From NCBI GenBank assembly GCA_046590195.1, contig JBKJTP010000099.1:1-26778 (forward strand): a DNA stretch of 26,778 nucleotides, in the 5' to 3' direction. The stretch is from JBKJTP01 sp046590195. Lineage in GTDB: Bacteria; Bacteroidota; Ignavibacteria; Palsa-1295. This document shows, piece after piece, positions 21,932-26,778 of this stretch; position 1 is the stretch's first letter; every line of letters starts with the position of its first letter. The translations under genes were made by a program, and so were the position numbers. The notes under the pieces were generated by a model that was given only the letters and a program-made list of their open reading frames with translations, made no database searches and had not been told where the DNA came from.

Positions 21932-22786
21932 ATGAAGTCACTCACTACCGGCCAATTCATCAACCTTGCCACCGCGATCCATGGTGATCGGTACGACTAC
22001 ACAAAAAGCCATTATCGAAAGTCGGTCTCAAAGCTTACAATTACCTGTAGGATACATGGTGATTTCGAGCAACGACCGAATGACCATATCAGTGGGGCTA
22101 ACGGATGCCCTTCTTGTAAATTTGAAAAGATAGGGAATCTGAAGCGAAGTACCTTGGAGTCAGTTCTGACTAAGTTCAGAGATACCCACGGTGAGCGATA
22201 CTCGTATGATGCAGTTAAGTATGTTAATTCCGACACTCATATCACAGTTGGCTGCGCCTATCATGGGTATTTCAAGGTGACACCGAGTAAACATTTAATA
22301 GGACGCGGATGCCCAACATGTAAATATTCGAACGGTGAAAGGATGGTCGCTAAGGCACTCGATGAGCTTAAGATTGAATTCGAGAATCAGAAGACGTTTT
22401 CCGGTCTAATCGGTGACTGTAGATTACTGAAGTTCGATTTTTACCTACCTGATTATGACGCATTGATAGAGTTTGACGGTGAATTCCATTTCAATCACAA
22501 GAAGTGTTTCGATTTCAAGAATCTTGAAGAATCTGAAGCTATAGAACGATTCTTAAAGGTCGTTGAATATGATGCCATCAAGAATGCCTTTGCTACTAAT
22601 AATGCGAAATATCTCTTACGAATTCCCTATTCATGCTATACACTCTCTCGCATCAAGAAGGAGATACGCTGGTTCATTAACATGGTGAAGGCCGACCCGG
22701 AAGCTATGGATTCCTCCGGAAGCTATGTCACGGCATTGGCTTTACCACGGCCAAAATTTGGGGGATTACCGACCCCGCCTTCGTAA
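21932..22786 (+). CDS. homing endonuclease, DUF723-like repeats plus PD-(D/E)xK nuclease
   Basis: The 284-residue product has two zinc-finger-like repeats that probably bind DNA: 5-62 (HGDRYDY ... ITCRIHGDFEQRPNDHISG ... GCPSCK) and 75-131 (HGERYSYDAVKYVNSDTHIT ... CAYHGYFKVTPSKHLIGRGC ... CPTCK). The nuclease domain follows at about 133-250: NGERMVAKALDEL, then the core KFDFYLPDYDALIEFDGEFH, similar to Vsr-like/EDxHD homing enzymes. It is on the plus strand inside the split ligase gene. The last 20 residues are read from the antisense of the ligase N-terminal half, so the original stop was probably lost or never present and the protein runs 59 bases into the ligase. The start has a weak GAG-type ribosome site. 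The DNA looks more A/T-rich than the flanks. Confidence 0.85.
   Translation: MKSLTTGQFINLATAIHGDRYDYTKSHYRKSVSKLTITCRIHGDFEQRPNDHISGANGCPSCKFEKIGNLKRSTLESVLTKFRDTHGERYSYDAVKYVNSDTHITVGCAYHGYFKVTPSKHLIGRGCPTCKYSNGERMVAKALDELKIEFENQKTFSGLIGDCRLLKFDFYLPDYDALIEFDGEFHFNHKKCFDFKNLEESEAIERFLKVVEYDAIKNAFATNNAKYLLRIPYSCYTLSRIKKEIRWFINMVKADPEAMDSSGSYVTALALPRPKFGGLPTPPS
22697..22727. repeat. 12-bp direct repeat at the insertion boundary
   Basis: CCGGAAGCTATG occurs at 22697-22708 and again at 22716-22727, 19 bp apart, ending exactly one base before the ligase stop codon. It may be a duplication made at insertion or repair, or a local slippage product. Confidence 0.6.
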
Positions 22787-23861
22787 TCTTAACGATAGCG
22801 CCCGGACCAATTTGGTTTTCGTAGATGAACTTCGCGTTGAAGCCGGTGGCGAAGGTGACAGTAGTACCATACAAATTGACCGGTGAAATCTGAACCCTTG
22901 GTTTCAGAAATCCACTCTTACTAATTTCCCACAATACCCCGACGACTGTGGCATTGACGACGGAATCTTCGTCGATAATCTTGTACTTGATGGAGTGTTC
23001 CGGGTTGAGCGTGGTCGTGGACCGACGCTTGTTAGTGTCCACAGCGTAGTCGTTGATGGTAAGAACGATGCCGTCCAGTTCGTACCCGTCACGGGCAGAC
23101 GCCTTCTTGACCTGTTCGGTGTATGTCGCCAGTTCGTCGGCCTTGATGGCGCGACCGCGCATGGTAGTGAACGGAACGACACGGAAACCTTCGCGCTTCA
23201 GGAATTCCAGTTCACCCAGCTTGGACGTGATGTCGCCATTGATATCGGAATAGGCCACGATTTGGTAGGCCACGAATTCGATATTGTCGAGAATTTCCTG
23301 TTCGGTAACGCTACGGTTGAAGCAACCGGCGACCATGGCGCGAGGGTTCGTGTACGTGTCTCCGTAGTTATCCCGGAAGGTCTTGTTCCGCATGATAAGT
23401 TCACCACGGACCACGACATAGGCATCCGTACTCTGAGCCAGCTTCTGCGGCGCGGTAGGAACCTTGCGGACATGGCGGGTGATGTCAGCGCCTTCGACGC
23501 CATTACCGCGACTGTAGGCGATTTCGAGTTCGCCATTACGGTAGGTGAGCATGCAACTGATGCCGTCGAGCTTGTCACTGACGACGATGCACTCGTCCAT
23601 CAGGTTGTAGTTGCGAATCCACAGCGGGATATCGGAATCGTACTTCTGGTCGAGCGACCCCATGGTGTAGGGAAGCTTGATTTTGCCACCACGAACGTCG
23701 GAGCCGACCGTGGCGAAGTAGGGATTACTCGGGTCGGCGGCTAGCGCCTTGCGACGCAGCGCGTCGTACTCGCGGTCGGGAATGGAGGACTCGCCCTCGG
23801 TATGATATTCGAAATCATACTGCTTGAGCTTTTCGATGAGGGCTTTGGTGGAGTCGGCCAT
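22728..23861 (-). CDS. ligA: NAD-dependent DNA ligase, N-terminal half (adenylation and OB domains)
   Basis: This half holds the catalytic parts of LigA. In numbering from the ATG at 23861, the Ia domain includes EYHTEGESSIPDREYDALRR, the nucleotidyltransferase motif I SDKLDGIS has the adenylated Lys at 97, motif III is VVRGELIM (Glu at 154), motif IV is LDGIVLTIND and motif V IKYKI. The OB domain ends GAIVKITKAGSVIPQILAVV and the protein stops at KPMP, exactly where the linker to the HhH domain should begin. An upstream in-frame ATG at 23894 would add 11 residues; neither has a clear Shine-Dalgarno, and the shorter form matches LigA N termini. With the half at 21042-21863 it would make a complete ligase lacking the zinc finger. 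Confidence 0.9.
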   Translation of the reverse strand: MADSTKALIEKLKQYDFEYHTEGESSIPDREYDALRRKALAADPSNPYFATVGSDVRGGKIKLPYTMGSLDQKYDSDIPLWIRNYNLMDECIVVSDKLDGISCMLTYRNGELEIAYSRGNGVEGADITRHVRKVPTAPQKLAQSTDAYVVVRGELIMRNKTFRDNYGDTYTNPRAMVAGCFNRSVTEQEILDNIEFVAYQIVAYSDINGDITSKLGELEFLKREGFRVVPFTTMRGRAIKADELATYTEQVKKASARDGYELDGIVLTINDYAVDTNKRRSTTTLNPEHSIKYKIIDEDSVVNATVVGVLWEISKSGFLKPRVQISPVNLYGTTVTFATGFNAKFIYENQIGPGAIVKITKAGSVIPQILAVVKPMP

Positions 23862-23917
23862 TGAGCGATGGGAGCCAGATGTGAAGGCCACCATACTAAC
23901 GTATTAGAGAATACCCG

Positions 23918-24406
23918 TCAAGCCGCTTTTGGCTTTCCCCAGTCGGTATTCAACTTGCTGGCATATTCCCGGTGACAGTACAGGGTTTCGATATCGGCAA
24001 TCTTAGGCAGCGTCGAGATGTCGAAGTCTTCCGGTACGTCATAGGATAGCGTGAGATGCGGCTTGTAGACCGGGAAGTCATAGCTGGCACCGGTCTCGGC
24101 CATGATGTCGGCGTGGAGATTATGTGCTTCCGGGGCGTCTAGCTCAAGCACGAGGCAGTTGTCGCCGTCTCGCATGGTGAAGATGGAGTACTTCTTGGCC
24201 TTGACCTCGATAGGCGGGTCAAGTTTGCCACGAGCGGTATAGGCGATGGGGGTCTTTGAGTAAATTACAGTGAGGTGTAACTCGCCCTTGGATGTGGAAT
24301 TTGGAACACCCTTCGTTAGTTTCATGATCTGGTCCATGGACGGACCATCGAATCGTAGACCCACGTAGGTAGGTTCTTTCTTCTTACTGATTGCCATTAG
24401 CTTCAT
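23918..24406 (-). CDS. 2H phosphoesterase, Acb1-like (candidate anti-CBASS)
   Basis: The 162-residue product has two HxT motifs of the 2H phosphoesterase fold: H44-L-T46 in GELHLTVIYS and H117-L-T119 in YKPHLTLSYD. Acb1 (T4 gp57B), which degrades the cyclic oligonucleotide signals of CBASS immunity, has the same pair (from memory H44/T46 and H113/T115), is of similar size (about 150), and carries an aromatic near the N terminus and a Trp near the C terminus; here these could be Tyr14 (PTYVGLRFDG) and Trp156 (LNTDWGK). Other 2H families such as RNA 2',3'-cyclic phosphodiesterases share the HxT motifs, so the role is inferred. The start could also be the ATG three codons later; no clear ribosome site is seen. 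It lies between DHFR and ligase, both same strand. Confidence 0.7.
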   Translation of the reverse strand: MKLMAISKKKEPTYVGLRFDGPSMDQIMKLTKGVPNSTSKGELHLTVIYSKTPIAYTARGKLDPPIEVKAKKYSIFTMRDGDNCLVLELDAPEAHNLHADIMAETGASYDFPVYKPHLTLSYDVPEDFDISTLPKIADIETLYCHREYASKLNTDWGKPKAA

Positions 24407-24458
24407 CTATTTCAATCCATCACCTTCCACGTTTTCTCGCGTAATTGCGAGGTTCCCG

Positions 24459-24947
24459 TCACTTTGCAGTGTACACCGCCACCTTCAAGGAATCAACCTT
24501 TTCTGTGAGCGGTATCTCACTATTTAGGGTGTAGCGTTCCAAAAGTTCATCAAACGGAAAGGCTACATTGCAATCATAATCGCCCGGAATCTGAGTGATG
24601 TAGACGGTATCAGCGGTCTGTAGTCCGAGTCGGAAGATGGACGTGCCGCCGATGAAGAAGTTCTTTTCGGTCAGGTGGTCCTGATAGTTGTCCGCACTGG
24701 TACATGTGACACGAACATCGTCCAGCGGGCGACTCGTGAATACAACGCACTTACGGCCCGGTAACAATTCCTTCTTCCCGGCCATGATGACGGCGAGTTC
24801 GTCGTATGTAGCGCGGCCCATGAAGCATGTAGCGCCCTTGGTGGTCTCCTTGAACCACTTGAAGTCTTCTGGGAATCGCCATGGAATAAGACCATCCTTA
24901 CCAATACCCCACTTCGAGTCCGCCGCTGCGATAACTGCGATTTGCAT
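24459..24947 (-). CDS. folA: dihydrofolate reductase
   Basis: DHFR reduces dihydrofolate with NADPH and sustains thymidylate synthesis for phage DNA. The product is 162 residues from the ATG at 24947, preceded by GGAG; an in-frame upstream start at 24995 lies in the preceding gene. Typical parts are IAVIAAADSKWGIGKDGLIPWRFPED (3-28) with the Met20-loop and the catalytic acid Glu27, TCFMGRATYDEL (NADPH binding), LPGRKCVVFTSRP and the GG of FFIGGTSIFRLGL, then VYITQIPGDYDCNVAFP. Length and order agree with bacterial and phage DHFRs. It overlaps the stop of the gene before it (TAATG). Confidence 0.95.
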   Translation of the reverse strand: MQIAVIAAADSKWGIGKDGLIPWRFPEDFKWFKETTKGATCFMGRATYDELAVIMAGKKELLPGRKCVVFTSRPLDDVRVTCTSADNYQDHLTEKNFFIGGTSIFRLGLQTADTVYITQIPGDYDCNVAFPFDELLERYTLNSEIPLTEKVDSLKVAVYTAK

Positions 24948-25159
24948 TATTCTCCTACCTCTCCAATGTGGAACAAGTCTGATTCCTGTACCCATTTGTT
25001 GTACGTTGTGTCTTCTGGGTCGCGGACGGTGATTGGTCGAATCTCGACCAACTTACGCTCCCGACCACTCATACGCTTCTTGATGGCCTCGCGACCGGTC
25101 ATGACGAATTCGCGTCCGTCGTAAATGAATGTCTGTTTTGGTTCTATTTCATCTGTCAT
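24947..25159 (-). CDS. small hypothetical protein, 70 aa
   Basis: The product MTDEIEPKQTFIYDGREFVM continues with TGREAIKKRMSGRERKLVEI, a highly charged part, and ends ESDLFHIGEVGE. It reads as a small beta-then-helix protein with a basic centre, perhaps a nucleic-acid or complex partner. The stop overlaps the DHFR start by one base (TAATG), so it leads the DHFR operon. No family recognised. Possible promoters lie in the divergent region upstream. Confidence 0.75.
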   Translation of the reverse strand: MTDEIEPKQTFIYDGREFVMTGREAIKKRMSGRERKLVEIRPITVRDPEDTTYNKWVQESDLFHIGEVGE

Positions 25160-25439
25160 TGGTTTTCTACCTAACTTTTATTTACACTCATAAATATATT
25201 TGGATGATCGAAATGGTCATCTATTTAGGTAGCAGAAGTTGAGTATCAGTGCAATGACTTCTTAGTTTGCTAACCCAAGGTTGACCCGTAACGGATGAAG
25301 TCAGCCGACGCGAAGCAACATATATGACTAGGTGATTAACATCTTCTCTGCTAACTCTTTCTACATCGACATGATAAGAGAACCAATGACGAAAGTCAAA
25401 AGTTACCTTCTCCAAATATAGACTACAGGAGTAAGCCAG
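25160..25439. other. divergent intergenic region between the DHFR operon and phoH
   Basis: No convincing gene is seen in these 280 bases. Late-type cores face the minus strand at 25222-25229 (CTAAATAG) and weakly at 25178-25185 (TAAATAAA), and one faces the plus strand at 25189-25196 (CATAAATA). A leader structure on the plus strand pairs TGACTTC (25255-25261) with GAAGTCA (25297-25303) and encloses small AACC/GGTT and CCG/CGG hairpins. phoH's AGGAG lies 10 nt before its ATG. Confidence 0.4.
25222..25229 (-). promoter_or_regulatory. late promoter-like motif before the DHFR operon
   Basis: The minus strand reads CCTAAATAG, 63 nt before the ATG at 25159. Spacing is longer than at the best late promoters, so use is uncertain. 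Confidence 0.35.
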
Positions 25440-26207
25440 ATGGCACGACGAAAGAGTCTCACCAAGAAGGATAAGGATATCGCCTTCCTGAGTGAAACGG
25501 GCATCACCAATGCGAGCGCGGTTCGCGAAGGACCGCAGAAAAAGAAGGTTTTTCACCAGCACGACCTACGTTCTATCCGTCCAAAGAACGAGGCACAGCG
25601 CGAATTCTTCGAATCGTATTTTCAGGGAGCAAATGTAATCGGCAACGGTTCTGCCGGCACAGGCAAAAGCTACATTTCCCTTTTCCTAGCATTGAACGAC
25701 GTTCTAAACGTTGAAACTCCATACGAAAAAATCATTATCGTCCGTTCCGCTGTTCCATCCCGAGAAATCGGTCACCTACCGGGTACCATGGAAGAGAAGA
25801 TGGCCGTCTACGAGGAACCGTACAAGGATATCGTTGGTGACCTACTGCATCGTCGAACTGCATACAACGACCTGAAGGAGCTTGGTAAAATCGTCTTCAT
25901 GCCTACCTCATTCGTTCGCGGCTTGACATGGGATGATACGGTGGTTGTGGTTGATGAAGCTCAAAATATGACGCTTCAAGAAATTCACTCCGTAATTACA
26001 CGAGTAGGTCAAAATACTAAACTCATTATCTGCGGTGACATCGGCCAGAATGATCTTGTAGTTCGAAAAAGTGATATTTCAGGTTATCTGGAAGTCCTTA
26101 GAATTGCAGAACGCATGAAAGAGTTCGACATAATCAACTTCACAGAGCAAGATATCATTCGCTCGCAATTCGTGAAATCATGGATTATCGCTAAGCAGAG
26201 TGTGTAA
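25440..26207 (+). CDS. phoH: PhoH-like P-loop ATPase
   Basis: The 255-residue product has a basic N-terminal extension, the RPKNEAQREFFESYF segment, Walker A GSAGTGKS (70-77), the VRSAVPSREIGHLPGTMEEK block (101-120) and Walker B VVVVDEAQN (168-176), followed by LIICGDIGQNDL. This order is the standard PhoH-family core, which resembles part of a helicase; its role in phages is still unclear, though it is common in large phages and is often linked to phosphate stress or RNA processing. AGGAG is located 10 nt upstream. It is the only long plus-strand gene in the right half and ends at a bidirectional terminator. Confidence 0.92.
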   Translation: MARRKSLTKKDKDIAFLSETGITNASAVREGPQKKKVFHQHDLRSIRPKNEAQREFFESYFQGANVIGNGSAGTGKSYISLFLALNDVLNVETPYEKIIIVRSAVPSREIGHLPGTMEEKMAVYEEPYKDIVGDLLHRRTAYNDLKELGKIVFMPTSFVRGLTWDDTVVVVDEAQNMTLQEIHSVITRVGQNTKLIICGDIGQNDLVVRKSDISGYLEVLRIAERMKEFDIINFTEQDIIRSQFVKSWIIAKQSV

Positions 26208-26208
26208 C

Positions 26209-26234
26209 AAGAAGGGGCCGAAAGGCCCCTTCTT
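26209..26234. terminator. bidirectional intrinsic terminator
   Basis: A perfect 11-bp stem, AAGAAGGGGCC (26209-26219) with GGCCCCTTCTT (26224-26234), closes a GAAA loop. It lies between phoH and the convergent winged-helix gene and overlaps the last base of the latter. Confidence 0.85.
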
Positions 26235-26494
26235 CATTTCGTTAAACGATATTCGTACACACCTCTAGTGACGAAACGCCGTTCTATGGTGTATCCACCG
26301 AACTCTGGCATGCGTAGGTCACGGATGCGAGATGATACGGAGCCTTGTGAAAATCCGCTCAGCACCGACAGTTCCCTCATAGTACACCAAGAACTATTCT
26401 GTAGAAGATTCAGTACAACTGCTCTTTGAGTCGGTCCCTTCACTCTCCACTCAGCGGCAGGAGTGTTGGTTTCTTGATGCTGTGATTCGCTCAT
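26234..26494 (-). CDS. winged helix-turn-helix protein, 86 aa
   Basis: I start at the ATG at 26494 with AAGGA 5 nt upstream, rather than the TTG at 26509. After a polar N-terminal tail (1-18) comes a winged-helix pattern: QRAVVLNLLQNSSWCTMREL (helix 1), SVLSGFSQGSVSSRIRDLRM (helix-turn-helix, about 44-62) and the wing strands GGYTIERRFVTRGVYEYRLT. Small proteins like this are common in large phages as DNA-binding regulators. It lies 11 bases after the rhodanese-like gene and probably shares its transcript. No dimerisation domain is visible. Confidence 0.8.
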   Translation of the reverse strand: MSESQHQETNTPAAEWRVKGPTQRAVVLNLLQNSSWCTMRELSVLSGFSQGSVSSRIRDLRMPEFGGYTIERRFVTRGVYEYRLTK

Positions 26495-26505
26495 AACTAT
26501 CCTTA

Positions 26506-26778
26506 TCAATGGTTTTTACGGTTAATGTTTAGTGGCTTTTCTGCAACCAAACTATGGTAATCAGTTACGAAGATATTGGAGAATCCTAGAAGGGTTGCAT
26601 AGGAAACTGCCTGTGCCAAGTCAACATCGCTCGATGTAGTACCGTAGATGATAATTTTCTTCTTCTTGTCCATACCCATGATGGTATTCAGGAAGTTTCG
26701 CAGCGGTAGATTCACCGCTCCATCAACGTGACCATCACGATATGCTACCGGGCTACGCATATCCACCAGCATAGCTCC
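26506..26778 (-). CDS. rhodanese-like protein, 5' end outside window
   Basis: The frame is open to the window edge and reads GAMLVDMRSPVAYRDGHVDG at its start, the common LxDxR ... GHxxGA signature of rhodanese domains, followed by NLPLRNFLNTIMGMDKKKKI and IIYGTTSSDVDLAQAVSYAT. Rhodaneses carry the active cysteine in a loop after the strand read here as KIIIYGT; this copy has Gly-Thr-Thr-Ser and no Cys, so sulfurtransferase activity is unlikely. An ATG at 26772 is in frame, but the domain normally has 15-20 more residues before it, so the gene probably begins beyond the window. It may be a regulatory or binding domain. Confidence 0.65.
   Translation of the reverse strand, partial: GAMLVDMRSPVAYRDGHVDGAVNLPLRNFLNTIMGMDKKKKIIIYGTTSSDVDLAQAVSYATLLGFSNIFVTDYHSLVAEKPLNINRKNH

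Larger units (their letters stand above)
21864..22727. mobile_element. homing-endonuclease insertion splitting the ligase gene
   Basis: The two ligase halves, same strand and in correct order, are separated by about 0.86 kb that holds a single endonuclease gene on the opposite strand, a short upstream region and a sigma70-like promoter facing the ligase C-terminal half. The insert is too compact to hold both this ORF and a group I intron core, and the endonuclease is antisense, so splicing is unlikely. The right boundary is near the ligase stop at 22728 and the left boundary is near the GTG at 21863; exact ends cannot be fixed without an uninterrupted relative. Confidence 0.75.

Noticed and set aside
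21864..22727. Group I or II intron, or intein, in the ligase gene
   Set aside because: The endonuclease is on the opposite strand, fills nearly the whole insert, and the ligase halves have their own stop and start codons with no intein splice motifs.
22995..23744. Plus-strand open frame of 249 residues
   Set aside because: It is antisense to the ligase adenylation domain with its KxDG and RGE motifs and has no features of its own.
24436..24451. 5-bp hairpin between DHFR and the 2H phosphoesterase gene, considered as a terminator
   Set aside because: The stem is short and no T run follows on the minus strand.
24521..24527. Late promoter-like core inside the DHFR gene
   Set aside because: It lies in coding sequence and no start codon follows at a suitable distance, so it is probably chance.
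25221..25562. Minus-strand open frame of 113 residues between the DHFR operon and phoH
   Set aside because: Its first 41 codons are antisense to phoH, there is no ribosome site, and the remaining part has no start codon with support and no recognisable motif.

Overview
The window looks like part of the chromosome of a large tailed phage of the T4-like (myovirus) type; the host cannot be named from the sequence. The reasons are dense, mostly one-directional genes with tiny or overlapping junctions; a T4-type late promoter motif (TATAAATA/CTAAATA) in front of several genes; a 2315-residue fibre-like protein; phage-style primase, PhoH, DHFR and NAD-dependent ligase; and two homing endonuclease genes. 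Almost everything is on the minus strand. The plus strand carries only two genes at the left edge, one homing endonuclease and phoH.

Layout, left to right. 1-416: the end of a HAD-like hydrolase gene, a small gene and a shared terminator. 415-7362: a giant virion protein with four LamG-like modules, two beta-propeller-like blocks and Pro/Thr linkers. 7455-10220: three small genes, a DnaG/gp61-like primase, a ClpP-like serine protease and a 48-residue membrane peptide. 10271-15029: a complete PrkA-YeaH-SpoVR operon, best known from bacterial chromosomes. 15211-16761: a double-CxxC protein and three small genes. 16762-17257: no protein gene, but a late promoter, many long complementary segments and a terminator, all consistent with a structured RNA of about 400 nt on the minus strand. 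17258-19034: a GIY-YIG endonuclease, a tiny lipoprotein, two small genes and a second, shorter structured element. 19050-25159: a small gene, a two-TM potassium channel, an unknown gene, NadE, an NAD-dependent ligase broken in two by an inverted homing endonuclease, a 2H phosphoesterase resembling anti-CBASS Acb1, DHFR and a small gene. 25440-26778: phoH, a winged-helix protein and a rhodanese-like fragment.

How the genes may work together. The ligase, primase, DHFR and NadE serve DNA replication and nucleotide or cofactor supply; NadE makes the cofactor that the adjacent ligase consumes and could also replace NAD+ lost to host defences. PrkA, YeaH and SpoVR probably act as one unit, as in bacteria. 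The Acb1-like enzyme and possibly the channel are candidates for host interaction. Late promoters sit at a near-constant 28-31 nt before five start codons, while sigma70-like promoters are seen in the metabolism region, including one that lies inside the ligase insertion and could drive the second ligase half.

The strongest candidates for something undescribed are the structured RNA locus at 16836-17241 and the gene-in-pieces ligase at 21042-23861. All family assignments come from reading motifs by eye; no database search or folding program was run.
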